From Ophioderma brevispina (lineage: Eukaryota > Echinodermata > Ophiuroidea > Amphilepidida > Ophiodermatidae): a stretch of DNA of 64,000 nt. The notes beneath the pieces are model-generated. The model saw only the letters and a list, made by a program, of their open reading frames with translations. It was not told the DNA's origin and did no database searches. Location: positions 21,971 through 85,970 of the forward strand of contig JAMKCH010001606.1 of the NCBI GenBank assembly GCA_023653785.1. Direction: 5' to 3'. The position numbers were made by a program, and so were the translations under genes. Shown piece by piece: positions 27,901 through 42,900 of this stretch. Each line of letters opens with the position of its first letter. Positions within the stretch are counted from its first letter, which is position 1.

Positions 27901-30900
27901 AACAATTTACAAATTACCCACCCATCGCTTTCACAATTTATATGGGACTACTTTTTTCCCTTAGTACTACTGGTCAGAACACGTATATACGTGCATTATC
28001 ACATTATTATAACATGGATTCCACGTCAATTCGGAGACATTACAACTGTCTCGGTCTTGACACTCTTAAACGCCAGTGTTTGCAACTCTACCTATTCCCT
28101 TTTCAATTTATAACGATTTAGGGTAATACGGTTAACCCTACAAGTGGGTACAATAATATCTATTTACTACTAATTTGATTAATTGTAGCCACTTAAGAGA
28201 CGTTAATCATTGATTTACCCAAGATATCATATTTAAAAATTTGCAGATAGCAAAAAAGTGAAGGATAAGTCTTTAGAATTCTCGGGCTACTTAAGTTATT
28301 TTCCCTTTTCCCCCAACTTGAGAGAAAAGGAAAGAAGAGGCAGTGTTATGAAGTATGAATCTCCATTCCAATTACGTGTTATAGTAAGTAGTCCGTTCGG
28401 AACATAGCTGAAATGTCCAATTTTGTCCTTATTTAGGTTTCTTTTGGTCTTGCCACTTCTAGGGTATATGTTGTGGTTACCTATCTCTGTTTCAAACATG
28501 CAAACAATCTGATTTGGAGGATTTTTTCGATTTTCCTATTTTTTGGAAATCACTTATAGTGCATTTCAAACCACATGGCTAAGGCTGAAATGTTTAAAAT
28601 TTGGCCTTTCTACTTTGGGAGACATATATCCAACGGAATACTATACTTACGTCAATATTCTTCCTTTCACAGAGCAAGGTTTGCTACCATAGACTGTCAT
28701 ACAATTACAACCACCGCCTAGACTATCCTATCAAGATGGATGTCATCATTGAGTTGCGATATGGAATGTGCTGACGTGACTTCTCCGAGAGTGCAACAAT
28801 AACCTGTGGCACAGGAAAATGATCATAAAATACTTAAATTAGATTAATTTCCAAACCTTGACTGAGCATTTTAACACGAAAATACTTTTAACGTACGTTA
28901 AAAACACAAGGGCTACTTTTAAATGTGGTACCCTGTACAATAACCAATCTCACTGGGTTCTTCATTTTCTTTTATTGTAGATTAACACAAAAGTACTCAC
29001 TGCATTTTCAACATTCATTAGCCTGTCCCGTCTATATATTACTAATCTGCTTGCCGTGTCATAATTTCTTACTTTTAGCCAATGGCTCAGACACTGTCAA
29101 AATGTTTCTATTCTAATCGCACTAAGTGATTTTGTGGAAATGAAATTTTCATAAGCCTTCAAGGTCATATTACTGTTGACTGTAAAAATTGATTGAATAC
29201 AAATAATTAATTTTATGTAGTGATAATTTTAAAACAAATGACATATTCCCCCTTATTCAATAAAAAAAAATATATCATCTATATAATGAATCTACATTAT
29301 GGACACTTGAATCCCTATGAATAGTAAAAGAGACTTTCTACAACTTATTGCTTTAGTTCTCTGGTATCCCCAACAAACAGTTCCTGTGGTTTGGTGGAAG
29401 AACTCTTCACCAACCACCCCAATAATGAGATGAGCGGGTTCAAGAACGTTGTAGTTTTGTCTTTGAATTCAATGCAGCCGGTTATTTCAAGTCCTTCCAA
29501 TTATAAAAAAGATTATTTATACAAGATAGACCTACCCTGTCTAGAATGTAATGACAATTGATAATCTTGGCTTCCTTTGAGTAATGTGTCCGGTAACACC
29601 ATTTTTGCCTATTCTTTCAGATCTGCAAATGTACAGCTATACACTTCTTATTATGAACAACTAGTCACAGCAAGGATTCAAAAAAAGGCATACAGAGGAA
29701 GCACCAAACCCCCAAAAAACAAATATCCAAACAAACAAAATAAGAAATTCCTGTTTTAACACCCGTGTAAGAAGAGCTGGAAACAGGAAGTGGCTCCCAT
29801 AGAAGTAGTTCATTTGAATATATAAAATATATTACATAATACTATACTGGGAACAATGCGGCCCGTTGGCCAAAATCTGAAAAAGGGCTCTGTCGTTAAA
29901 TTTCCATGAGAAACCGGATGATTTTTTCAGACCATGATCATATACTGTTATTACAAATGCTAATAATTCTAGTACACACAATTTAATCATAAACTTTATT
30001 ATTCTGCTTATTCTGAGTCATAACTACAATCTTCACCAGACCCCGGGCACCATAGTGAGAAAATAACTGGCACCTGGGTCACCTTTTTTCTGTCCAAACC
30101 AGCCGCATAAATCGGAGACCCATAGGGGCAAAATCGCCTGGCGCCCAGCTAATAAAAAACCGACCTGGGAACATATATGCCAAATAGATGTACATGCTAA
30201 TTTGATTTTCTTCGATGTGGATCATACTTTCAAGTGTAGTTACTGAAAAACCAACTCCCTTAAATCTTTTTAACCTATACTACTTGACATTCGCCAGTCT
30301 AATCATCCTGACATTTACCACAACACACTATAGGCGTGTTTCAAACGATGGCTCTAAACTTAAATTTTACAATCGTAGTTTTTTAATTTTTGAATTTTAA
30401 CTTGTAGTTAGTGCCCGTGCGAACCGCCACATCGTGTTTATAAACTTTAAGTTTACCTCGAAGTTTAAACCAAAGAGTTCTATGTTTAGTGTCGTGGTGA
30501 CGCGCTACCCCACCCCCCCTGTTGAGCGTCAATAGTTTTACGCGCTTTTACGCCGTGTGGACAGGCTTAATCAACAAGCTCGAAGTTTAGTTTGACCTCG
30601 CCATGACGTAGTTGCGGTCTCATCCCGGTCGCCATATATTTATCATAGCGACGGACTATACAGGGTGTTTAGTACACTCAGACTGGCGTTAAAAAAGATA
30701 AATTTTGAATACATTTTTTAATAAAATAATCGTGCCAACTGACCGTACACCTACGACCGCATAAATAGGCCTACATACATTATGACTCGCCATTTCATTA
30801 GTCTAGCCTATAGCAAGCTACAGCGTCCGTATTTACGAGTTGGAAAATATTTTTATTTGATTCCCCATCCAATTCTCATCGGCTCTCGCTACTAAATGTT

Positions 30901-33900
30901 GGCTGCCATTTTGGTGCAAGTGAGACGATGCACGTGGGCATAAAAGACCGACAGCAGTTACGATAATCCCAATTGGTTAAGAATTACAATCAAGATAACT
31001 AATTGATTTTTTAGCCAATCGCTAGACTCGGCAGTAGTAGTAGCAATGAAAGCGATAGAAAAGCGAGATTGTAGTGGTGAATTTCGATATGAGAAAACAT
31101 TGTTTATTATGAATAGTTATAGGAGACAGACAGTGACTGACAAGTCATGAAGTCACCAAAATGGCAGATTTTGCCGATGTTTTTCCGGCGCGACTTACCA
31201 CCAATTATATATTCAAACGGGATTTTTTGAACGTTTTACATACACAAAAAATGATATGTAGAAAACCAGGGATGCTGTTTACAACGCTTTGATGTGGGTT
31301 TAGCAGCATGCAGCACCGGTATATAAGATCATAACAGTCTGCTCTTGCTTGCTTTCGAACAGCTTCGAAGGGCCGTGCCCGTGTTGTTTACGCTAGTTCG
31401 CAAAGCAACCCTAAATATACGAGCAATAAAACAGACGCATACTTTTATCGGGAATATTACCACCCATTTTTAAAACGTTAATCACGGTATAAGAAGTCCC
31501 TAGTTTAGCTACCATTCGCCATGATTCTGTTTAGGGGGGTATTTTTGGACCTGCCAGTGGGTCCACCGGTAGTAAGAGTGTTATTTACTTCGGTTTTACA
31601 ACAAGCGGCAATATACTCGTTGATTAACTTTTCCAGTTGTCGATGATAAAACCCGTGTGGACGTCTGTCGAAGTTAACAGATTAAAATTTTATTATCGAT
31701 GTTAGGTTATCATCGATGATTACGCTCCGTCTGAACATGACTATGGTTATATTTTCAGAGGACATTTGCTGGGACATACAATGCCTGGGGGCATCATCAC
31801 ATCCTTTGAAGTCTAGACCTGATGATGCCCCAGGGGATTTTATGTCCTTCACCATCCTAAAATGGACTACATAGTGTGTTGTGGTCAAATTGTCAAATGA
31901 TTTATCACAGGCAAAATGTCAAATAGTATGTAAAAAAATTTTAAGGGAGTTGTAACGTAATAACAAAAAAGCTATAAGCTATTTGTTAAATTAAAGTGAG
32001 TCAAGCCACTGACTGAGTACTGAAATTTACCTTTTTGGTCTTAATTCTCACACTAGACAGTGCATGTGCATGGTTTACTCAGTGTTATCCCTTACATAAT
32101 ATTTGATTCTATGTGACTTACCCTGCCAAATCCACTAGGTGGAGCTTGGATCGTCTAATGGTAGCACTGCCGGATTCCCTACTTGAAACATGGATGGTAA
32201 AGATACAATGTGACCTTGTGGAAGCCTGGTTCATTGGGGTCTGCAGGAAATGCACAAAAAAAAAAAAATACGCACATAAAGCTTGCAAGATCCCCCCTGG
32301 CAGGGACTCTAGTTGGTGGATTTAATTCAGTGAGAATATTAAAGAAACATTGGCACATTTCGAAAATAGTGCACCCTCAAGATTTTTCAAAATTGATATT
32401 TTTACATGCAATGGTTGTAAAGCTTCTTTATATAATAGCTCTCGCCGGACATGATTAAGCCCAAATTGATACTCTTATTGGCTAAACAAAATGATTTTAT
32501 AATAAAAAATACCATACACACACAGAAAGAAAATCCCCTTTCTTGGCTAAAGCCAAAGAGAAGTGAAAATAGTTATTTGAAAAAAAAAATCTTGACAATC
32601 TAATTTAGAGGAATGAAATTTGTAGTGTTTTTTTTTTTATTATTATTAATTATGTTCAGCAGAGACATGAATTTGCAACTTATGCCATGCGGAATGTTAG
32701 CTTACAACTTACTAAGCTCAAAGAGTACTTTGGGGTAACTTTATCAACATTTCACCAAGTTGACTATCACCAGTCAATTTCCTTGCTGTTGAAGATTTTG
32801 TCCTGACACAAATGATGTGGAAATTACTCAAATAAGCATGAGCCTTTGAAACCTAGAATTCTTTAAACATAACCACTATAGTTCAAATTCAGAAGTTGTC
32901 ACCAAACGACAAACATTAGAGAAATATTGCTAACATCCGAGCAATATTATTATGAACCATTCTGCAATGAATAGTTCCTTGATGATACTAATGGCAATGC
33001 TATATACTGGTCAATATACCATCATCTGGTAAAGTGAGGTGCCGTTAAGGCCAGAGACATTCACTCACCTCTGCTATCATTCTGTTTGTATCACCAAGAA
33101 AGAGTAAGTTAAGAGCCTCCTCTTCATTGTTTGCTTGATGTAGATTCAGGTTTTTAAGATGTATGTTGCCATCACTGTCTTCCAACAATGCTACTTTACT
33201 GGTGAGAGAAAATAGGACGATGGCAGTTATTCAGTTTTACAATGATTTTAGTACTCGTATGGTATTTCACAAGAGTAGTAGTAGTAAAGTCAGGTCAGGT
33301 TTTCTTGAGGGCCTGCTACTGGTATCCTGGTAACAAGTACTACCTGTCCCAGGGCCGAGTTGTCGGTGGCTAAACCGTCACCCATTGGATTTCATTAGAA
33401 ATTCAATGAGGAGGGTAGCTGGTTACCCTGGTAGAACTAAAAAAGAGGATCTACCTCTGGAGAACTAATGGCAGCCATCCAGCACATTGACGTCAGGAAG
33501 GGCATCCGGTCAATTATGTTTTGCTGCAATAAATCCTCAGTATTGCTGTGAATGCGAGGTGAATCCGGTCACCCCCTATTAGCGGGGACAAACTGGATTT
33601 AAAACTTTGGTTTTACTACTACTCCTATTTAGCTGAGGTTTGTAGTACTAATAAAGCTAAAAGCACTTTACAACATCTCAATGAAGACCAACAGAACAAC
33701 GTCACTCTGAGTTACATTTTTTTAGTTAAGGCCTTCCATTTCTCAACCCTTGAAATGTGATTCACGTGGATCCACAGAGACAGTCAGGAATCATACAATT
33801 GGAATATGGTGAATAATTCTCGCATTTTGCAATACGGGTGCCTGTCAACGATTGCCTTGGAAGTTGGAGAGTCGATGTTTTTTTTCACGCAGATGCATCA

Positions 33901-36900
33901 TGGGAAAAAGTCAACATCCAGAGCCTGCACTGATCATTTAGTTTGTCAATATAATGGTCGGTTGTGTGCAAATGCACACTAAAACGGCTGTTTACAATAG
34001 GTAAACCCTTGCTTTCTTTCGATCACACAAACTCTAGTGTTTACCTTGATATTTCAACATAATAATCACCCTTACTTGCATGTTCATCCAATAGAAGTTG
34101 GACGGTGATGTCGACCCTTGCGGTCAAAAATTGGACTGGCAAGGGTAACCGCTGGAGGCGCACCGTATTGCGAGAATTGTTACCATTTATTCAAGAGTGA
34201 CAAAATGATAAGTAATAGTGGTAAAACATTTTGCAGTGCGTCTAAATGACAAAGTGGGCCTTGAAATTCATATTCAAAACCTCCAAAAGTAACGCCTCGG
34301 TAAAATTCATTTTAAGCAATTTGGTGAAAGCAGTATATTTTGGGGAAATGACTTGGAATGATCCCCAAGATGGCCTTTGAGTGCTTAGCTTTAAAACCCC
34401 AACAAAAAAGATTTTTAAAGGAAATAGTGATAAGCTCTGTAAAAAAACAAAATATGAGCATATGCCAGGCCAGTGATGCAAGGAATTATCAAATTCAAAC
34501 AAAGTTCATATTAGCACTAATCGTTTAAAAATAATGCAGTGAACTGCGTCATCCCTGGCAAACTTGGCAGTATGGAACATGGACCTCAGATGACCTCTGA
34601 CAGTGGTCCATGACCTTTGACATCATGCTCATATGACGGAACCCCTATGCCCACCGAACCCCAAGTCTGGTTTAAAACAGACTTAAACTTTTCGAGAGAA
34701 CTGAAAAACCAAAAACCTAAACCTTGGTTAGAAAAGCTAACCAAACTGGAACACACATACGGACAATATCCCCCTTGCTTTTCAAGCCAGTGGGGATAAA
34801 AAAAATAGGCATTAAATTATCTAACAAAATAATGCTAAAATACTTGATATAAAAACTATAAAAACATGTACCCTATTCAGGACTTTTTATACATAAATCT
34901 TGAAGTCACCAGCGACTCCAGTGCTAAGCATATCATAATTTTAGTAATGTTTTAAATCATCAACAGTAGTTTTCAAAGTCCATAAAATCAAATTGAACTC
35001 ACCAAGCAACTTTTCATTGAAAGTGCCCAATCTGGTCACCTGATCTATCATCAGTACGTGGACACATTAATCTAATTATAAAATAGTAAACACTTACGGC
35101 AAGTCTTCCAATTTAACTACTTCATGCTTAGGATCTAGAAGATCATATCCACTTTCGTGTAGCTCTCAAGGTATGAGATGTGAGTTGTGAACACTGACCA
35201 GGACTTCTGACAAACAGACAAATGTGGACATGGGTTTAGGAATCAAAGGAAATCATCATATGGCATGATTTCAAGATTATTCAATATGACAGGAAACTTC
35301 TATATTCATAATTTGATAAACTTATTTTTTTTTCTTTTTGCTAGAAGAACTTTGAAAATAAGACCATTTGAATCAAACCTCTAGTTCACCACATTAAACT
35401 CATGCACTGATCTTCCACTCCAGTAATATAAGAGTTCTTGCTGGGATATGTAATTGCTCATTTAAAAAGTGCCTATTCACATAAAGAATTGGGACCAACA
35501 AATGCATATCCAATGGTTTGGACTGTACATGCCATCATTTTCTCTTAAACATTACCAATAGCAACCAATGCTTTTTACAACATTCATGTTTTAAGAAACG
35601 ATCATACCCTTCTTTGGTATTCATTGATGGATAGATGAGTTGCTAGCTGTAAACGATGATGAAAACATTGCATTTTCAAAGGTGGATGTTAAAATCAATA
35701 CAAGCGGTTCTTGAACCACAGTTTGTCACTGCTTTCACGACCACCAATTTTATAACTTGACCTGGCTTTTAGTCTCCAAATGAGAAACTTTTCCCAAAAC
35801 TTTTAACTGGATTACTTCTTGAATGAAGCTATTTGAATATCCAGCCTATTTTATAACTTGGCCTCATGACCTTTGACCTTGGTAAGTGACCCTTGACCTT
35901 CTTCTTCTTGCGTATGAGGCAAGCAGCTAAAATGTTGTAAGCGTTGGAGCCAACTTACTGTTGGTTGGTTGGGGTTAGAGAAAATCTATGTCCGCCGGCG
36001 GACGAAAGGTAGGGAACTCACTGAGAATGTGATCCGCAGTTGTGATGGAGAGCCACAATGGCAGCTGCGATGGCCGCAAGCCCCCATCGGGATATTGCTG
36101 TTGAAGCGACCGACTCCTGTGCGAATCCGGGTTAAGGTGACCCTTTCCTTGCGTGTGAGATTGCTGCCAGGTGGTAGTCGGTCTTAGGTGTGATAGAGAT
36201 TTGTATGGTCTTGGAGTATCAAGACAGGCAGTATTCATGTCTGTTCAGCTTCAAATCAAACCTCAATGGAGCGCCTATGCCCTACAATCCTACACCAACC
36301 TACCTGGGAGTCAAGCTTGACCGGCAGCTTACATACCGGCAGCCCCTCGAGTCCGTATGTGCAAAGGTATCTTCGAGGAGGAATAACCTACTTGTCGACT
36401 TGCTGGATGCTTATGGGGTGCAGCCCAAAGACCCTACGCACCATGCCTTGGCTTTGGTCTAAGCACTGCTGAATATGGCCGCCCCAGGCATGGTGCAACA
36501 GCTCTCACACAAAAAGCTGGATACTTACTCATGAGACCTTGAGAACCATCACTGGCTGTCTCCGTCCTACTCTTGATTCCTACAGTGCTTTCAGGCATTG
36601 CACCTGCAGCACTTCGGAGAGAACACACACGCACAAACTAGTGAGCAAGGCCCTGCTGGACAACAAGCACTGCTGCATAACACGTCAAAAGAATCACACC
36701 AACTCGAGACAGAGACTGCGCCTTCGCCGAACCTTTCTGCGACACGCTCTAACTCTCCCGTTCCCATTAACATTTACAGACATGGAAGACATGGTTGAAT
36801 TTGACCCTTGACCTAATCAATATTGAATGTTCCCGAATCGGTACATAATCCAAGTTATTGAGCTATTGGACTTTTACTTTCAAATGAAGCCAATTTGAGG

Positions 36901-39900
36901 TTTTCAGCCTATTTTATAACATGACCTTTGACCTGTATTGCAACCTTTGACCTTGGTATGCGATCCTTGACTCATTATCATATGACGGTAGCAGGGATCT
37001 ATGATCCAAGTTCTGTAGTATTATAATAGGCGTCCAAGGGGCATCTATTGACCCTATTTCTTGTAACACTTGAACTTTCAGTTTTCAAATGAGAAACTTT
37101 CCAAAAACATGGAAAAATGGTCATACAGTCATACGGTCAGACAGAACCCAGGACTGGTAGGGGTCACCTCTTGCATTCTTGCAGGCAAACACAAAGGTGA
37201 CACAACACCAAAAACCAAATTAACCATTGTTAGCAGAAAGTATTATTTGTCTAGGTATCTATTTGCTGCACATAAAACCTGTTAATCATCCATTGAAGGT
37301 ACCAAACATCAGTCTCGCAGGTCAACGTAATGCATATGCTACAGATGGAGAGGGACATGATGTCGCACTTTGTCGTTTCCTTGTAATTCACATAAACAGG
37401 GATTATGACGATAGGTGATCTTTAGTGTCCACCATAGGGACCAACCAATGAACCATGATGAGTGAAGATGCTTGGCTTCTCTGCTAAGTATTCATATTGG
37501 ATGCAACTGAAAACTCATATTTCAACAAGGTGTTACTGACAGAGAGTGCCCATGTTTTGGATTTGCAGTCATCTTGAGGTGGAGTGAAATTTTATCATAC
37601 CATCCAGTAGATCCCTCGATTTTCGTTGGATAATTCGCCTCAATTTACTGACTAGATCTTTCCCGTATCCTGCCTTAGAGGCGTCTTCAACGTCCATATC
37701 AGTCAGTTAGGAACTGGGCATGCGTGACCATGCATCATGACAAAAATCCCGAAAAATTCGGGTTTCATTTTTGATGCAAAACTGCTCTAAGTTGGCAATT
37801 TTTAGATTGTTGACGAGTTGAACAAGATTTCAGCATTAATCGCTCTCACATACACTAAAAGACTTTAAAATAATCAAAATTTTGTTGTGAATCAGAAAAA
37901 GATGATTTTTAGGGCTGTTTATTTTCAAATATTTCTGTCGCTGAAATTCGTCACCCTTGCACTCATATAAAACAATAGGCCAACAGTTATGTAATTGAGG
38001 TATGTATGTTTCATGTACTCACCCTTAGCATTTTCTCAGGCCTATGTTCTGTGTTATTTTGTTTGCTGTGGTATGATAAAATGTTATTAGTGAGAGTGAG
38101 GTGAAAGGATTCTATCTAGTCTTGGATTCTGTATCTGGGCTCGGGCTGCGTCCTCGCACGATACGAATCCTAACTAGTTAATCCGTATTCACCCCAAAAA
38201 AAACAAAAAATCACCCTAAACAACTAATAGAACCTGCTTTGCACCTGGACCATGTTCTATACGTTCAGGTGCGTGTATTGTTTGACCATTAAGTGGCGGC
38301 TAATTCGAAACACGGCACTCTCTATAGATTCAAGCGGTTACTGGAAACCAACTCACACTTATTTAGAGGTGAGGGGGAGGGACAATTTTCAGCATTAGTC
38401 TGCAATTCATAATATAATAAGAAAAATAATTACAACACAAACTGGTATATCTTAGATATAAAGTAAATCACCCTCGGATCTAATCTTTGACAAACTTGTC
38501 TAAATTACAATCTCATTCGAAAGAAACGAGGTAGCCAATGCATTGTTGTACAGCATTGTAACCAGTATGGATTACATCAGGAACAGATGATGATTTTTAA
38601 ACATCCAATGCCATATTTCATTTCATGATACCCTATCACGTTCCTATTTTACATATATTAGAATACACTAGAATGTCGCGGTTTCGGCTTCGCGTGCCAT
38701 ATTCAAAGAATATAGCTGTGGGCGCTCCATGACCTTTGACCCTGGCGCATGACCTTTGACCTCATCAACATATGAGGGACCGCACGGTGCACCTATGCAC
38801 CAAGTTTGGTTCATTTGAAACTTCAAGTTTTCAATTTAGCTCAATTCATTTTTAGCCTCTTTCAAGTTGACCTCACATGACTTGACCTTGGCAGTGAATT
38901 TTGACTCATCACAAATGAGGGATCCATATTGCACCTATTACTCAAGATTGGTTCCAATTGAGTTAAACTTTCAGTTGAGGTCAATTTGAAAAAAAAAACT
39001 TATAATTTATGACACACACATCCACACATACAATTTGCCACAACGCATTAGGGGATTGCCATAAGTGTCCGCAGGCCCGTATGCCCAGGGGTGCAGGTAG
39101 CACCCCAATTCCACCAAAGGGGCAAAGGTCTACTTTGCCTGATTTTATGATAAAAAAGGTCAAAGTCCACTTTTGGTGATTATAAAATGATTCAAAAAGT
39201 CCAAGAAAAATAAGCATTTTAGCTGGGTCTTAGGTCACTTTACCAAAAAGGATCCCTTTTTCAAAAAAGGTCCACTGTTTGAAGTCCAGCACCCCCCAAT
39301 AAATCCTACGTACGGCCCTGTGGTCGCGGCCCACAAAAAGTGTTTAGGGGTAACGGGTAGCAAAACCTTATAAATCATCCCACAAATGCTTAAAAAAAAA
39401 AAGTGGTTGTTTGAGTAAAACAAAACAAACCCCATTCAAATAGGACATGCTGGTGAAAGAACACTATTTTAGGCTCACATCACCTCAATACACGGTAATT
39501 TCCTAATCATAGCCTATTATAAGATTTTAAGTATATTCTGGGTCAATGTTGACTAGACTCCCATTCAGGTCTGTCAACACTAATCATAAAATGCAATTAG
39601 AAGTTATGATGACACAAACATAATCTGACATATATAATTATTTAGAACACTATGTACTTGGATACTGAGGTCATTGTCGAGGATATCTGGAATAATGTCT
39701 GGGGATGTCTGACGACAATGTACTTGCACACATTAGGCTTATTAGTTGCCATAATCGGACAGGCAACCTAAACTGGAACTCTACCAAAGTGTAAGATCTG
39801 ATGTCCAGCAAATGGTCTGCAGTCCCCGTGTCACAATTCCTTTTCTGAAATAGTTGTCTACATACTCCCGTGTTGAGTTGCTGCATGCAACTCGCATCTA

Positions 39901-42900
39901 TGTATTTCCTTGCGCATTGTCATGGTTTTTTTTTTTCTGTCAGGAATGCGGGCGTAGCCTTGATGCAGAGAAAAGGAATTATGACGGAGAATATACACAA
40001 GTACCAACCACTCTGGCACATAATGTAGCAACCCATATTTTGAGTGTGATAAGACAATTGCCAATGTATACACACCCCATTAAGTTCGTCAGAATCAAGA
40101 CCTCACTTGTCCCTGGTCTGAGCGGGGTCAAAGTCTGCCCCTCCCTATACGTGATCAGCAACAAGCTTATTTTGAAGTGTTGAAGCCTTGCTGTGAATAA
40201 CAGGAACAGACAACCAGACTGTTGTGATTATCTGTGAGAAGGCCTCTGCTTTTTGTAACACTGGGTTCCTTTCACCACAGGCAAAAAACAGGAACAGCCA
40301 ACAGCTGTTGTTTTCCCCAAACAAGATCCTAAACTTGGGCATGTCCTTCAAGTGCAGAGGAATCGGCTTCCATATGATAATACTCATGGTAATGTTTTAA
40401 CTTTGAACCCTAAGCTGTGCTCTTTATGAAGTTTACATTTTTAGCCTATTTTCAAGTTGACCTCACATGACCTTTGACCTTGGCATGTGACTTTTGACCT
40501 CATCAACAAATGAGGGATCCCATATTGCACCTATGACTCAAGTTTGATTCCAATTGAAGTTTAACTTTTCAGTTGAGGTCAATTTTAAAAAAAAACTTAA
40601 TAATTTAGTGACACACACATCCACACATACACATGCACAACGCGTACGGGGATTGCTAAGTGGTCCTGCAGGCCCGTATGCAGGGGTGCGGTCGCATCCC
40701 CAAATTCCACCAAAGGGGCAAAAGGTCTACTTTTTGCTTGATTTTATGATAAAAAGGTCAAAGTCCACTTTTTGGTGATAAAATGTTCAAAAAGTCCAAG
40801 AAAAATAACCATTTTAGCTGGGTTAGGTCCACTTTTACCAAAAAAGGTCCCCTTTTTCAAAAAAGGTCCACTGTTTTGAAGTCCTGCACCCCCCAAAATA
40901 AATCCAACGTACGGCCCTGTGGTCCGCGGCCCACAAAAAGTGTATAGGGGTAAGGGTAGCAAAACCTTATAAATCATCCCACAAATGCTTAAAAACAGTG
41001 GTGTTTCTGAGTAAAACAAAACAAACCCCATTCAAAAGATGGACATGCATGCTGGTGAAAGGACACTATTTTAGGCTCACATCACCTCAATACACTGTAA
41101 TTTCCTAATCATAGCCTATTATAAGATTTTAAGTATCTTCTGGGTCAATGTTGACTAGACTCCCATTCAGGTCTGTCAACACTAATCATAAAATGCAATT
41201 AGAAGTTATGATGACACAAACATAATCTGACATATATAATTATTTAGAACACTATGTACTTGGATACTGAGGTCATTGTCGAGGATATCTGGAATAATGT
41301 CTGGGGATGTCTGACGACAATGTACTTGCACACATTAGGCTTATTAGTTGCCATAATCGGACAGGCAACCTAAACTGGAACTCTACCAAAGTGTAAGATC
41401 TGATGTCCAGCAAATGGTCTGCAGTCCCCGTGTCACAATTCCTTTTCTGAAATAGTTGTCTACATACTCCCGTGTTGAGTTGCTGCATGCAACTCGCATC
41501 TATGTATTTCCTTGCGCATTGTCATGGTTTTTTTTTTTCTGTCAGGAATGCGGGCGTAGCCTTGATGCAGAGAAAAGGAATTATGACGGAGAATATACAC
41601 AAGTACCAACCACTCTGGCACATAATGTAGCAACCCATATTTTGAGTGTGATAAGACAATTGCCAATGTATACACACCCCATTAAGTTCGTCAGAATCAA
41701 GACCTCACTTGTCCCTGGTCTGAGCGGGGTCAAAGTCTGCCCCTCCCTATACGTGATCAGCAACAAGCTTATTTTGAAGTGTTGAAGCCTTGCTGTGAAT
41801 AACAGGAACAGACAACCAGACTGTTGTGATTATCTGTGAGAAGGCCTCTGCTTTTTGTAACACTGGGTTCCTTTCACCACAGGCAAAAAACAGGAACAGC
41901 CAACAGCTGTTGTTTTCCCCAAACAAGATCCTAAACTTGGGCATGTCCTTCAAGTGCAGAGGAATCGGCTTCCATATGATAATACTCATGGTAATGTTTT
42001 AACTTTGAACCCTAAGCTGTGCTCTTTATGAAGTTTCATTTGTTTGTGTGTAGTGCCCCTCTTTAATTTAGAGAAAGTTTAATCCTAGAAGTGTTTATTT
42101 AAGGCATGGTAATGAACTTTTGCAAAAAAAAAAAAAGAAAATGAAAGCAAAAAAAAAAAAGGCTGAAAAAACGTGCTAAATCCAGCAAAAATACCTGCAA
42201 TTAGGCTGAAAATAAATGAAAACGCGTAAATTTTGGCCAAAAAAATACAACGTTGTCCCCGGACCGCGAGTGTCGTTTGCCGTTGCGGTTTGTGAATGGG
42301 GTCAAAGGTCACATGAGGTCACCAACATGTCGCCCCATCCCACCCCATCCTTTCCACCTAGTTATATCATCGTAGCCCTTATGGAACTCATACGGAATGC
42401 AATATATTAAGGGTTAACATTTTGACCACAGACACACGACCAGAGTAATCCATATGTGCCTTTTGCAATTCTTGCAGACGACACAAACAGTTTTTAAACT
42501 GAAAATTCTCATGCCTGTTATTTACTTAAAACAATAGCAATCAAAAACAAAACAGCACATGACAAATAACACATTTGATGATCGAAATGAACAAAGCACC
42601 TTGTAAGACTTCATTACCTTTAAAGTCTTTGCATTGATGAGGGAAAAAACAAAGGACACAATCAGAAATCTCCTTTATGCTAAAACTAGCGGGAGGCCCG
42701 CGCTTTGCGCGGGCTCCCGCTAGCTGAGTAAACGGGAGCGATCACTGAAACAGGAGCGGTCACTGACACAGAAGCGATCATTAAGAGGTGACACACAGTG
42801 GCTACACCGCCGCAACCATACCAGGCTATGATTAACAACAATTTTGGCATATTGGTCGCATGTTCTAGCTAGACCCCCCTCTAGTCACAATATATCCCAT

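Larger units (their letters stand above)
38847..40434 (+). repeat. 1.6-kb tandem duplication, unit 1
   Basis: This unit is repeated immediately as 40436-42036, offset 1589-1602 bp. From ~39541 to 40434 the two units look identical by eye. From 38847 to ~39480 they differ by many small indels. Both units carry a DR1-repeat piece, a MITE-like element and the candidate exon near the 3' end. Confidence 0.9.
40436..42036 (+). repeat. 1.6-kb tandem duplication, unit 2
   Basis: Direct copy of 38847-40434. The junction at 40431-40440 reads 'gtttacattttt'. The unit 1 start and unit 2 end both contain 'ttcattt', a short homology that could have primed the duplication. Past 42036 the sequence continues 'catttgtttgtgtg', which unit 1 lacks. 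Confidence 0.9.

Noticed and set aside
39671..39886. Frames on both strands repeated at 41273-41488
   Set aside because: Their identity reflects the tandem duplication, not selection; no recognisable domain, and overlapping frames on both strands are equally open.
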